From positions 62,001 through 126,000 of the forward strand of contig CAYSLU010000001.1 in assembly GCA_964431965.1 (NCBI GenBank): a DNA stretch of 64,000 nt, given 5' to 3'. Under the pieces are notes generated by a model. The model searched no databases, was not told the origin of the DNA, and saw only the letters and a list, made by a program, of their open reading frames with translations. Positions within the stretch are counted from its first letter, which is position 1, and each line of letters opens with the position of its first letter. The position numbers and the translations under genes are program-made. This document shows, one piece after another, positions 24,557 through 32,384 of the stretch. Origin of the DNA: CAYSLU01 sp964431965. Lineage in GTDB: Bacteria; Verrucomicrobiota; Kiritimatiellia; CAIKKV01; CAYSLU01.

Positions 24557-26203
24557 ATGCCGAAGCTGAAGATCGACAACCAGGACGTGGAGGTCGCGCC
24601 GGGCGGGACCATCCTCGATGCGGCGCGCCTGCTGGGGCTCGCGATTCCGACGCTGTGCCATCGCGAGGGGCGCCGGCCGAACACCTCGTGCTTCGTGTGC
24701 GTCGTGAAGCTGCGCGGGCGCGACCGGCTGGTTCCGTCGTGCGCGACCGTGGCCGAAGACGGGATGGAGGTCGAGAGCGAGACGCCCGAGGTACTCGAGG
24801 CGCGGCGGTCCGCGCTGGAGCTGCTGCTCAGCGACCACCTGGGCGACTGCCTGGCGCCCTGCCAGTGCGCCTGCCCGGCGCAGATGGACATCCCGCGCAT
24901 GATCCGCGAGATCCGCGAGGGGCGCGACGCAGACGCGATCCGCACGGTGAAGCGCGACATCCCACTGGCCGCCGTGCTGGGGCGGATCTGTCCGGCGCCG
25001 TGCGAGAAAGCCTGCCGGCGGGGCGACTACGACGGGGCCGTCGGCATCTGCCTGCTCAAGCGGCATGCCGCGGACGTCGATCTGGCGCAGGCCGAGCCGT
25101 ATCGTCCGCTGTGCGCCCCGGCCACCGGCCGGCGTGTGGCGATCGTGGGCGCGGGTCCGGCCGGGCTGACGACGGCGTACTACCTCCTGTGCCGCGGCCA
25201 TTCCTGTACGGTGTTCGAGGAGCGTCCGCAGCCGGGAGGGGCCTTGATCGAGGCGGTTCCGGCTGATCGCCTGCCGCGGGCCGTCGTCGCGGCCGAGTGC
25301 CGGGTGATCGAGCGGATGGGCGCCGAGTTTCGGCTGGGCGTGCGCGTGGGAGCGGATCTTTCGTGGGACGCGCTCAGGTGCGGCTTTGACGCGGTCGTGC
25401 TCGCCACCGGGAAGACCGGCGAGGACGGAAACCCATCGCTCGGCGTACCGCTCGAAGGCGTCGGATTCCGGGTTGATCGGAAGACCATGGAGGCGGGGGT
25501 GGCCGGCGTGTTTGCGGCGGGCGGGGCCGTGCGGGCGCTGCGGATGGCGGTGCGGGCCGTTGCGGACGGCAAGCACGCGGCCGCGTCGGTCGACCAGTTT
25601 CTCGCCGGGCGGCCGGTGGCCGGCCCGCACAAGGCGTTCAGCACGCACACCGGGCGGCTGTCGCCGGACGAGATGGCGCGCTACGTGCTCGGCGCGGCGG
25701 CGGATGGCCGGGTGCGCGCGGGCGGCGCGATGGCCGGGTATCAGCCGAAGGATGCGGTGCGGGAGGCGGCGCGGTGTCTGCACTGCGACTGCCGGCGGCA
25801 GCACGACTGCCGGCTGAGGCTGTACGGCGAGTGCACGCACGCGGTGCCGCATCGGTTCCGCGGCCACCGCCGCGAGTACCAGCGCCGCGATGCCGACGGG
25901 TCCGTGATCTACGAGCCGGGCAAGTGCGTGGACTGCGGGCTCTGCGTACAGATCGCGGAAACGGCGCGGGAGCCGCTTGGGCTCACGTTCATCGGGCGGG
26001 GGTTCGACGTGCGCGTGGGGGTCCCGTTCGACGAGCCCCTGAGCCGGAGCCTCGCGAAGGTCGCGGCCGAATGTGTGGCCGCCTGTCCGACCGGCGCGCT
26101 CGCGTTCTACGCGGACACCCCGGCGGCGAATCCGCCACCCCCGTCCGCGCCCGAGCCCCGCCGCCCGCGCCGCCGATCCTCGCGCGGTCGGCGGAGCGGG
26201 TGA
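24557..26203 (+). CDS. 2Fe-2S / GltD-like FAD oxidoreductase / partial NuoG-type protein
   Basis: The 548-residue protein combines three parts. Residues 1-80 are a plant-type [2Fe-2S] ferredoxin as in NuoG/HydA (Cys34, 45, 48, 62). Residues ~90-200 are the cluster region typical of glutamate-synthase small subunits (LGDCLAPCQCACPAQMDIPR and GRICPAPCEKACRRG). Residues ~205-420 are the FAD/NAD(P) domain with VAIVGAGPAGLTTAYYLLCRG and VVLATGKTG. The C-terminal part carries further cysteines (CVDCGLC and CVAACPTGAL) as in NuoG-type Fe-S domains. The closest architectures are SfrB/NfnB-like proteins that pair with NuoEF modules. It is the last gene before the terminator at 26206 and probably links ferredoxin or NADPH to the NuoF flavin. 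The last ~30 residues are Pro/Arg-rich. Confidence 0.9.
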   Translation: MPKLKIDNQDVEVAPGGTILDAARLLGLAIPTLCHREGRRPNTSCFVCVVKLRGRDRLVPSCATVAEDGMEVESETPEVLEARRSALELLLSDHLGDCLAPCQCACPAQMDIPRMIREIREGRDADAIRTVKRDIPLAAVLGRICPAPCEKACRRGDYDGAVGICLLKRHAADVDLAQAEPYRPLCAPATGRRVAIVGAGPAGLTTAYYLLCRGHSCTVFEERPQPGGALIEAVPADRLPRAVVAAECRVIERMGAEFRLGVRVGADLSWDALRCGFDAVVLATGKTGEDGNPSLGVPLEGVGFRVDRKTMEAGVAGVFAAGGAVRALRMAVRAVADGKHAAASVDQFLAGRPVAGPHKAFSTHTGRLSPDEMARYVLGAAADGRVRAGGAMAGYQPKDAVREAARCLHCDCRRQHDCRLRLYGECTHAVPHRFRGHRREYQRRDADGSVIYEPGKCVDCGLCVQIAETAREPLGLTFIGRGFDVRVGVPFDEPLSRSLAKVAAECVAACPTGALAFYADTPAANPPPPSAPEPRRPRRRSSRGRRSG

Positions 26204-26205
26204 CA

Positions 26206-26233
26206 GGAAGAGTCCAGCCGGCTGGACTCTTCC
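26206..26233 (+). terminator. perfect 28-bp palindrome ending the redox operon
   Basis: Three bases after the GltD-like stop lies ggaagagtccagcc joined directly to ggctggactcttcc, a perfect 14-bp inverted repeat, followed by ctttgtc. The stem is GC-rich and the T-tract weak. Its position makes it the likely end of the operon transcript. Confidence 0.7.
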
Positions 26234-26759
26234 CTTTGTCCGTCATGCCCGGACTGGCGGCATCGAGCGAGCCATTCGAGTCCAACGTTTGCCGTCAGCT
26301 CTTTACCCATCGCCTCATTGCGGCTTTTCTGCTCTTTCCGGGGCATTGCCGCCGTGACGCGCGGGGAGCGGAGCGGAGGCTCAGCTTCGGACAGGAACGC
26401 GCCGATCGCTCCGGATAGGCGTCTCCGGCCGGGAGGCGCCCTCCGGAGAGTCGCGTCCGCCTGCCGGTCGGGCGCATGGCGTGCCGGGTAGGTCCCGCCT
26501 GCCGGGCGGGACCTGGGCGCCTACCGGCCGCGCCTTGCTCCCGCCCGCTCCCCGGTCCCGCCCTCGTTCCGATCGGCGCCACGCCGGTCTTTTCACTTGA
26601 GGACGCGGCAAACCGCCGCATAATGCCCACCATGCTGGCGGCTGCAGCACCCGTCGGCATGTCGGAAAGCGCGGGAGTGCATTAGCGAACTGGCCCTCCC
26701 AGCCGGCCGTTTCCGGCCTTTCCGAACTGTATGTCTATAAGGCTGAGGTTCGATTCACA
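26234..26759. other. gene-free spacer with hairpin and promoter
   Basis: No convincing gene is seen. The stretch contains a perfect 10-bp-arm hairpin at 26490-26514 (aggtcccgcc / ggcgggacct, 5-nt loop) inside a GC-rich repeat. A plausible promoter for the lipoprotein gene is TTGAGG at 26597-26602 and CATAAT at 26619-26624, with a 16-bp spacer. Confidence 0.5.
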
Positions 26760-27347
26760 ATGATGATGCGAGTCACACAGATGGCGTGCGTGTTAGCTCT
26801 GGCGGCACTGCTGACGGGGTGCAGGACTGCCTACATGCAGGACCGAAAACATGACGCGGCCGACATTGTCACCGTGACCGTCGGCTCCGGCGCTGGTGTC
26901 ACCGCCAGGGTTGGGCCGGTCCACGCCGGCCTGTACTCTGGAGACGATCGCTATGGTCTTCGCTGCGGGGAGTTCATGTGGCCCAAGCGGGAGGGCGTGC
27001 AGTCATGCACAACTGACCCTCTGATCCTTCTCCCCAATTTTGGAGGAGGTCCGACGTTATTCTGGTTCGACGCCTTCGAAGGGGAAGCGGGATCTCGCCT
27101 GCGGGGCAAAGAGTATAGCGCGGAGGGGATATGCCCGTTCATTTCCCTGCCGAGGTTGGATTCTCTTGACCGCGGGATTGGCAGGCGTTACGCGGCCTAC
27201 TACCTGACGCAATGCGAGGTTGCGGCCGGACTGTGGCGAACGGCGCGCCTGGGTGTCAACCCCGGAGAACTGCTCGACTTCCTCCTCGGATGGACCACTC
27301 TCGACATATTCGGAGACGACATCGGAGTGCGGGAACAGAAGAACTGA
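26760..27347 (+). CDS. lipoprotein of unknown function
   Basis: The 195-residue protein has a lipoprotein signal: MMMRVTQMACVLALAALLTGC ends in the lipobox L-T-G-C, so Cys21 would be lipidated. Several ATG codons (26760, 26763) compete as the start. The mature part has a conserved-looking core (VTVGSGAGVTARVGPVHAGL, then the tail RLGVNPGELLDFLLGWTTLD, IFGDDI). I have seen this tail in other small envelope lipoproteins of PVC bacteria, but no function is assigned. It is preceded by a possible promoter at 26597 and followed by the MazEF module. An upstream leader of about 130 nt is predicted. Confidence 0.75.
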   Translation: MMMRVTQMACVLALAALLTGCRTAYMQDRKHDAADIVTVTVGSGAGVTARVGPVHAGLYSGDDRYGLRCGEFMWPKREGVQSCTTDPLILLPNFGGGPTLFWFDAFEGEAGSRLRGKEYSAEGICPFISLPRLDSLDRGIGRRYAAYYLTQCEVAAGLWRTARLGVNPGELLDFLLGWTTLDIFGDDIGVREQKN

Positions 27348-27415
27348 TCGAACAACCGCAGGCATGCGACGGTCCGGAGCCCGCGCCTGCTACGCGACGT
27401 TCGGCGGCTGGCCAC

Positions 27416-27445
27416 TTGACAGGACGGGCAACCCGGAGTCATACT
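27416..27445 (+). promoter_or_regulatory. promoter of mazEF, giving a nearly leaderless mRNA
   Basis: TTGACA (27416-27421) and CATACT (27440-27445) are spaced by 18 bp. The predicted start is at ~27451, one base before the antitoxin ATG at 27452. No Shine-Dalgarno sequence precedes that ATG, consistent with leaderless translation. Confidence 0.5.
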
Positions 27446-27451
27446 AGCGGT

Positions 27452-27688
27452 ATGAAAGCTGCCGTATCTATTCCGGATGATGTTTTTGACGCCGGCGAGC
27501 GTCTCGCACGCCGACTGAAGACTTCCCGAAGCCATCTCTACGCGAGGGCTCTGGCGGACTTCGTGGTTCAACACGACGAGGACCAGGCCACCGCCGCCCT
27601 GAACCGCGTTCTTGATGAGGTCGGAACCAAGGTCGATGACTTCAGTCGGAGGGCCGCGGGCCACGCGCTCCGGCGCGTAGAATGGTAA
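27452..27688 (+). CDS. ribbon-helix-helix antitoxin (MazE-like)
   Basis: The 78-residue protein begins MKAAVSIPDDVFDAGERLAR, the first strand and helix of a ribbon-helix-helix DNA-binding fold. It continues with RLKTSRSHLYARALADFVV, the second helix. The C-terminal part (LNRVLDEVGTKVDD) would wrap and neutralise the toxin. It overlaps the mazF start by 7 bp, the usual antitoxin-first order. Such antitoxins also repress their own promoter; here the promoter at 27416 sits directly on the start codon. Confidence 0.85.
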   Translation: MKAAVSIPDDVFDAGERLARRLKTSRSHLYARALADFVVQHDEDQATAALNRVLDEVGTKVDDFSRRAAGHALRRVEW

Positions 27689-28026
27689 TCTGCCAAGGGG
27701 AAGTGTGGTGGGCTGACCTGGGAGAGCCAATGGGGTCGGCGCCAGGATTCAGACGGCCAGTCGTTGTCGTACAGTGCGACGCCATCAATCGGAGTCGAAT
27801 TGCAACGGTTGTCTGCGTTCCCGTGACCAGCAACTTGAAGTGGGCCGATGCGCCCGGCAACCTACTGTTGAAGGCAGACCTGACGGGCCTGCCAAAGGAC
27901 TCAGTTGCGAATGTGTCCCTCATCGTCGCGCTGGACAAGGGTCAACTCACCGAGCGAGTCGGCAAACTGCCGCCTCGCCACGTGAGCGCAATTGTGAACG
28001 GGATCGACACGATCCTCGGCCGATAG
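27682..28026 (+). CDS. mazF: MazF/PemK-family endoribonuclease toxin
   Basis: The 114-residue protein matches the MazF family, ribosome-independent mRNA interferases that cut at short sequence motifs. Typical features are the N-terminal QGEVWWADLGEPMGSAPGFR, RRPVVVVQ, the VVCVPVTSNL strand, the SLIVALDKGQL segment and the final helix VNGIDTILGR. The Arg in FRRPVVV and the Thr in PVTSN are the usual catalytic positions. It overlaps its antitoxin gene by 7 bp. The cleavage motif cannot be predicted from sequence. Confidence 0.92.
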   Translation: MVICQGEVWWADLGEPMGSAPGFRRPVVVVQCDAINRSRIATVVCVPVTSNLKWADAPGNLLLKADLTGLPKDSVANVSLIVALDKGQLTERVGKLPPRHVSAIVNGIDTILGR

Positions 28027-28131
28027 CCTTCACAAGGAGACGCCGAACCAGAGCGTGGACCACTACGGTTGTCCCGCCGCGGACGGCAGGCCAACCGAGG
28101 GTCACGCTCATCATTCGCATTGGACCAACAG

Positions 28132-28168
28132 TTGACCTTCAGGATGGAAAAGGTATAGATTATATACC
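28132..28168 (+). promoter_or_regulatory. promoter with palindromic operator upstream of brnT
   Basis: TTGACC (28132-28137) and TATAGA (28154-28159) are 16 bp apart. Over the -10 box lies a perfect inverted repeat, ggtata (28152-28157), five bases, tatacc (28163-28168). The ATG follows three bases later, so the predicted transcript is nearly leaderless. BrnA-type antitoxins autorepress through such sites. Confidence 0.6.
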
Positions 28169-28170
28169 AG

Positions 28171-28440
28171 ATGAGATTCGAGTTCGACATCCGTAAGAGT
28201 GCGAGCAACCGGGAGAAGCACGGCATTGACTTCGATGGGGCTCAGGCGCTTTGGGAAGACCCGGATCGAGTTGAGATTCCGGCCCTTACGGAGGACGAAC
28301 CGCGGCTCATGGTGATTGGCAGGATTGGAGGCCGCGTGTGGTCTGCCGTGGTCACGCACCGCGGCGACAGCGTTCGGATCATCTCCGTGAGGCTGGCGCA
28401 TCGCAAGGAGGTCGAGGTATATGAAGGCGAAGGAATTTGA
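28171..28440 (+). CDS. brnT: BrnT-family ribonuclease toxin
   Basis: The 89-residue protein fits BrnT, a RelE-like RNase toxin. It shows FEFDIRKSASNREKHGIDF at the N-terminus, the central ALWEDPDRVEI strand and the C-terminal IISVRLAHRKEVEVYE, where Arg and Lys/Glu residues form the active surface. The gene comes first and overlaps the antitoxin by 20 bp, which is the normal brnT-brnA order. A palindromic operator precedes it at once. No ribosome site is visible, matching the predicted leaderless message. Confidence 0.88.
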   Translation: MRFEFDIRKSASNREKHGIDFDGAQALWEDPDRVEIPALTEDEPRLMVIGRIGGRVWSAVVTHRGDSVRIISVRLAHRKEVEVYEGEGI

Positions 28441-28648
28441 CGCGAGGTTCGACCGAGGAGAGGACGTGTCGCATGCCCTGGATTTGCCCAAGGCTCGGCG
28501 GCCGGGCCAGCAACCGCGACGTGTGAATGTCGATTTTCCGGAATGGATGATCGGTTCTTTGGACAAGGAAGCCAAGAGGCTCGGCGTCACACGGCAGTCC
28601 ATCATCAAAGTGTGGATCGCTGAGAGACTGGAGAAGGCTCCGGCCTGA
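28421..28648 (+). CDS. brnA: BrnA-like CopG/ribbon-helix-helix antitoxin
   Basis: The 75-residue protein has an acidic N-terminus (AKEFDARFDRGEDVSHALDL), which in BrnA contacts the toxin. A C-terminal ribbon-helix-helix follows (RRVNVDFPEWMIGSLDKEAK, then RLGVTRQSIIKVWIAERLEK). Its ATG lies within the toxin gene, 20 bp before the toxin stop, preceded by AAGGAGGTCGAGG, a strong ribosome site. It would both neutralise BrnT and repress the operator at 28152-28168. Confidence 0.85.
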   Translation: MKAKEFDARFDRGEDVSHALDLPKARRPGQQPRRVNVDFPEWMIGSLDKEAKRLGVTRQSIIKVWIAERLEKAPA

Positions 28649-28759
28649 TGCGGATGCGAACCAGCCGTTCGCGGCTATGGGAAGCGGAATTGATCGCTTC
28701 GCTCGCAGCCAGAGCCGTGCCGTTGGCCGAAAACATGAGATGCGCAATATGCACAGAAG

Positions 28760-28779
28760 TCTGTACGGTATTGTACAGA
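28760..28779 (+). promoter_or_regulatory. palindromic operator of the Phd/VapC module
   Basis: A perfect 7-bp inverted repeat, tctgtac (28760-28766), six bases, gtacaga (28773-28779), lies 13 bp upstream of the antitoxin start and just before its GGAGGTG ribosome site. It is a good candidate for the autorepression site. The promoter boxes are not clear. Confidence 0.5.
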
Positions 28780-28792
28780 TTGGAGGTGCACG

Positions 28793-29023
28793 GTGACGCT
28801 GACCGAATTCAGAAGCCACGCGTCGGGCATGCTCAGTCGGGTTGAGCAGGGCGAAAGGCTGGTGGTGCTTCGCCACGGCCGGCCTATCGCGGAGGTGTCG
28901 CCCATCTCAGGGACGGTTGCCGGGGAACCATCATGGAAGAAGCCTGCCCTGCGCCTTGCGGTGAAGGGCGCCAGTTTGTCGGCGGCCATTCTTGCCGAGC
29001 GTGACGATGAAGGCATATCTTGA
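28793..29023 (+). CDS. Phd/YefM-family antitoxin
   Basis: The 76-residue protein begins at GTG 28793, supported by GGAGGTG seven bases upstream. The N-terminal fold TEFRSHASGMLSRVEQGERL, then VVLRHGRPIAEVSP, is the Phd/YefM DNA-binding and dimerisation domain. The tail (SWKKPALRLAVKGASL) would wrap the PIN toxin. It is slightly short at the N-terminus compared with typical Phd proteins. Its last 17 bases overlap the toxin start. Confidence 0.85.
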   Translation: MTLTEFRSHASGMLSRVEQGERLVVLRHGRPIAEVSPISGTVAGEPSWKKPALRLAVKGASLSAAILAERDDEGIS

Positions 29024-29420
29024 CTCCTCCGCATTTGCCAAGCGGTTCGTCAACGAAGACGGCAGCGCCGTCGTCGAGAGCCTCTGCGCACAGACAGACG
29101 CGCTTGGGCTGAGCGTCCTGTGCGTGCCGGAGATCATTTCCGCTCTCAACCGACGTCGTCGCGAGCGCCTGCTGACGCCGGCACAGTACCGCGAGGCCAA
29201 ACAACGACTCCTGGATGATGTCCGTGACGCGGACATCATCCAACTGACTCCGTCGGTTCTTGGGGCCGCCATTCGCGTTGTTGAGTCGAACCCGCTCCGC
29301 GCCGTGGACTCTCTGCATGTCGCGTGCGCTCTTGAATGGGGGGCCGAGGTCTTTGCCTCTGCCGACGCGCGGCAAGTAGCGGCGGCAAGACGATCCGGCC
29401 TGAAGACAAGGCAGACATGA
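29007..29420 (+). CDS. vapC: VapC-type PIN-domain ribonuclease toxin
   Basis: The 137-residue protein starts at ATG 29007 (MKAYLDSSAFAKRFVNEDG); the frame opens slightly earlier but this start gives the canonical PIN N-terminus. Acidic metal-binding residues are visible as Asp6 (LDSSAF), Glu in VPEIISALNR, Asp in AVDSLHVACAL and Asp in FASADARQ. PIN toxins cut tRNA or rRNA when freed from the antitoxin encoded immediately upstream. This is the third toxin-antitoxin pair within 2 kb. Confidence 0.92.
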   Translation: MKAYLDSSAFAKRFVNEDGSAVVESLCAQTDALGLSVLCVPEIISALNRRRRERLLTPAQYREAKQRLLDDVRDADIIQLTPSVLGAAIRVVESNPLRAVDSLHVACALEWGAEVFASADARQVAAARRSGLKTRQT

Positions 29421-29562
29421 CCGGCCAACAACGGTCGGCTCCCGTATGGCCCTCCCCGCGCGGACGCGGGTTCGCAGAAGGCGAGGCCGGACGTTGGGAG
29501 GTGGAGCCTCTCCGGCCGTCCGCATTCCGAGATCGGTTGCTGATATTCCCGGGAGGCGGCAT

Positions 29563-30651
29563 GTGAGTGTGCGAGTCGAGATCGTGCGGGCGGCCAGCGT
29601 GGGGCTTTCTTTGGCGGCGGGCATGTGCGTCACGCTCGTGCTGCTCAACCGTCGGCTCATCGAGATGCCGGACAGTCCGAAGAAGACGCCGCTGATGCTG
29701 CTGATGATGGCGGCGGTGACGGGGTCGTTCGTCGTCGCCGGGGTCCTTCTGCCGCCCCTCCCGTGGGCGTGGGTGCCGGCCGGCGTGCTCGCGCTGGCGC
29801 TGGCCGGAGAGCTGCGTCGGCTGGCGGTCCGGCGCGCACACGCCGGCAGCCCGCCGATCGACACCGTGCCGCACCAGGTACCGTACCTCCGCCCTCTGAC
29901 CACCATGGACATCGCGGTGCACCGCTACGGCATCCGGCTGCCGGACTGGCGCGGCGCGCCGTTTCGCATCGCGCACCTGAGCGATCTGCACGTCAGCCCG
30001 AGCCTGCCCGTGGACTACTATCGCCAGGCGATCGAGATGGCGGCGGAGGCTCGTCCGGACTTCGCGTTCCTGACCGGCGATTTCGTGTCGAAACTCGATG
30101 CGGTCCCGGCGCTCGATGGGATCCTGCGCCCGATCGGCCGGCTCGGCACCTTTGCGGTGCTGGGGAATCACGACTACTGGTCCGGCGCCGAGGCCGTACG
30201 CCAGGCGATCCGGAAGGCCGGGATCACGCTGGTGTCGGACGAATCCGTGCGGGTTGTTCATGGCGGAGCTGCGGTCGAGATAGCCGGGACGGATTACCCC
30301 TGGAGCCTGCGGGACTGCGCGCTGCCGCCGCCCGAAGCCGGGGTCATCCGGCTCGTCCTGTCGCATACGCCCGACAGCATCTACCGGCTCAGCCGGCAGG
30401 CCGCGCACTGCGTGTTTTCCGGGCACTATCACGCGGGGCAGGTGCGGCTGCCGCTGATCGGCCCCATCGTGGTGCCGTCGACGTACGGCCGCCTCTTCGA
30501 CCACGGGCACTTCGTGGTTCATGGCACGCATCTCTTCGTGGCCAGCGGCGTGGGCGCCGCCAATCCGCCGCTCCGCATCTACTGCCAGCCGGATGTCCTC
30601 ATCGTCGATGTGACGGGCGGCGCGAGCGATGCGGCCAGCGAGGGGGCTTGA
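29563..30651 (+). CDS. membrane-associated calcineurin-like metallophosphoesterase
   Basis: The 362-residue protein starts at GTG 29563 behind GGGAGGCGG. Residues ~10-90 hold three membrane helices (VGLSLAAGMCVTLVLLN, LMLLMMAAVTGSFVVAGVLL, AWVPAGVLALALAGEL). The remainder is a two-metal phosphoesterase with every family motif: HLSDLHVS (D-x-H), LTGDFVS (G-D), VLGNHDYW (G-N-H-D), LVLSHTPD (H) and FSGHYHAGQ (G-H-x-H). This layout resembles YaeI/UDP-diacylglucosamine-hydrolase-like phosphodiesterases of the inner face of the membrane. The substrate could be a lipid pyrophosphate, but this is inference. It stands alone between the toxin-antitoxin modules and the carbohydrate cluster. Confidence 0.9.
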   Translation: MSVRVEIVRAASVGLSLAAGMCVTLVLLNRRLIEMPDSPKKTPLMLLMMAAVTGSFVVAGVLLPPLPWAWVPAGVLALALAGELRRLAVRRAHAGSPPIDTVPHQVPYLRPLTTMDIAVHRYGIRLPDWRGAPFRIAHLSDLHVSPSLPVDYYRQAIEMAAEARPDFAFLTGDFVSKLDAVPALDGILRPIGRLGTFAVLGNHDYWSGAEAVRQAIRKAGITLVSDESVRVVHGGAAVEIAGTDYPWSLRDCALPPPEAGVIRLVLSHTPDSIYRLSRQAAHCVFSGHYHAGQVRLPLIGPIVVPSTYGRLFDHGHFVVHGTHLFVASGVGAANPPLRIYCQPDVLIVDVTGGASDAASEGA

Positions 30652-31118
30652 TGGCTTCCGTGGCGGGAGAGGCGTATGCCATCGTGCCGGTGCCGGGCTC
30701 TCCCCTGCTCGCCGCCGCCCTCGTTTTGGATGGGTCGTGCGGGTGGCGTTGAAGAAGCGACACGGCTTGGGCCGAAGGGTGGCGCGGCATCTCGCAGACT
30801 CGGGGCGACCCAAGCCGCGTCGCGGTTCGCCCCGTTCCGTCGCGGACTCGGAACGGTGGGGTCAGGGGTGCGCTCGCGCGGCAGTGGTCTATCGCTTCGG
30901 GGGGACGGGCGACGGCCTCGTCGCCCGGTGAAGAGAGCGCTCCATACTCGGTCTCCAAGGCGCGGATGATGGGGCTTTGGAGCCGGCCGTCCCCGGCCGG
31001 TTCGGGCTCCTTCCCCCCTCACTATCACTGGCCCATCACCCACGCCGCGGGCGGGTCGTTGACGCTTCGTCGCGCCCGCTGCTAGGCTTGCGACTCAACA
31101 CGTGAGGCGCTGAGGACT
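30652..31118. other. gene-free spacer before the carbohydrate cluster
   Basis: No convincing gene is present. A hairpin, ccggccg / cggccgg with a tccc loop (30983-31000), lies in the middle and could end the phosphoesterase transcript, although no T-run follows. The right end carries the promoter proposed at 31059-31088. Confidence 0.5.
31059..31088 (+). promoter_or_regulatory. possible promoter of the kelch gene
   Basis: TTGACG (31059-31064) and TAGGCT (31083-31088) are 18 bp apart. Transcription would begin near 31095, leaving about 24 nt before the ATG at 31119, including a GAGG ribosome site. Confidence 0.35.
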
Positions 31119-32384
31119 ATGGCACTGATCATCCCGGGAAATGGTGAAGTCTGGCAGGCGGGAAGTCTGCACTACCTCGCGTGGGATGGCGCGGCGGATG
31201 CCGCGGTGGAATACTCGCTCACCGGGGGCGATTCGTGGCGGGCGATCGAGAGCGACGGCACCGATCGCCTGCCGCCCCGCGATGAGCGATTCGCTGCCCC
31301 ACCGCTCAGCCGGGTGCTGTGGAAGACGCCGAACCATCCCGGTGCGGCGTGTCGCTTCAGAGTTCGTCCGCCGGGCGGATCGGTCGAGGCGGCGAGTGTC
31401 GGCGAGATCCGCATCGCCCCATCTGCCGAGCGACGCTATCGTTGGGAACTCGTCACGCCGGAGGCGCCGTTCGCGCCGCGGGACGGGGGCGGCGCGCTGA
31501 CCTTCAACGGGCGCGTGTGGCTCCTCGGTGGCTGGAATCCGACGGATCAGGCGCGCTTCCCCAACGACTGCAACAGCGAGGTGTGGGCGTCGCCTGACGG
31601 CCGGGACTGGCAGCTGATGAATCCCGCGGCGCCGTGGGAGAAGCGGCACACGGCCGGCTACGTGACGCATCGCGGCCGGATGTGGGTCGTGGGCGGCGAT
31701 CCGATTCAGGGTCACTACCAGGGTGACGTGTGGAGTTCGGCCGATGGAGTCCGGTGGACGCAAGCGACGGCGCGGGCGCCGTGGGGCGACCGGATCCTGC
31801 ACCATACGGTGGCACACCGGGACCGGATCTGGGTCATGGGCGGACAGAAGGTGTCCAGCCGGGTGAAGGGGCATCTACCCAACTGGGCGGCCCCAGCGGA
31901 CGAGGTGTTCCACAACGATGTCTGGTGCTCGGAAGACGGAGCCAACTGGACGCGCGTCCTGGAGCACGCCCCGTGGGAGCCGCGCGGGCTGATCGGCGGA
32001 TCCGCCGTGAAGGACGGGTTCATCTGGCTGCTGGGCGGAGGGCATTACTACGAGCAGTATTACCCTGAAGTCTGGCGAAGCGCCGACGGCGTCAACTGGG
32101 ATCGGGTCTCCGCTATGACGCCCTGGTACCCGCGCACCTATCACGACGTGGCGGTCTATGACGACCGGCTGTGGGTGATGGAGGGTCTTTCCAAGCCGAC
32201 GGGCAACCGGAACGACGTGTGGTACTCTACCGACGGTAGCAGCTGGTACGAAGTGGCCGATGCTCCGTGGCCGTCGCGTCATGCGGCCAGCGTGTTTGTG
32301 CACGGCGGGGCGCTGTGGATGATGGCCGGAAACCAGTCCGGAGCCACGTGCCGGAACGATGTGTGGCGGCTGGTGCCGGCCTGA
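31119..32384 (+). CDS. kelch-type beta-propeller protein
   Basis: The 421-residue protein has no signal peptide. Residues ~1-100 form an Ig-like or fibronectin-like domain (VEYSLTGGDSWRAIESDGTD). The rest is a propeller with six kelch-like blades in which GxVWxLGG strands alternate with a repeated NDVWxSxDGxxWxxV unit followed by APWxxR (for example NDVWCSEDGANWTRVLEHAP and NDVWYSTDGSSWYEVADAPW). Kelch propellers such as galactose oxidase or sialate mutarotase (NanM) handle sugars, but no catalytic Cys-Tyr pair or Glu could be identified here. It is the first gene of a same-strand cluster of putative glycan-processing enzymes. Confidence 0.8.
   Translation: MALIIPGNGEVWQAGSLHYLAWDGAADAAVEYSLTGGDSWRAIESDGTDRLPPRDERFAAPPLSRVLWKTPNHPGAACRFRVRPPGGSVEAASVGEIRIAPSAERRYRWELVTPEAPFAPRDGGGALTFNGRVWLLGGWNPTDQARFPNDCNSEVWASPDGRDWQLMNPAAPWEKRHTAGYVTHRGRMWVVGGDPIQGHYQGDVWSSADGVRWTQATARAPWGDRILHHTVAHRDRIWVMGGQKVSSRVKGHLPNWAAPADEVFHNDVWCSEDGANWTRVLEHAPWEPRGLIGGSAVKDGFIWLLGGGHYYEQYYPEVWRSADGVNWDRVSAMTPWYPRTYHDVAVYDDRLWVMEGLSKPTGNRNDVWYSTDGSSWYEVADAPWPSRHAASVFVHGGALWMMAGNQSGATCRNDVWRLVPA

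Noticed and set aside
23099..25867. A 922-codon open frame on the minus strand across the gap
   Set aside because: It is antisense to the NuoF and GltD-like genes, is bridged only by Ns and has low-complexity composition.
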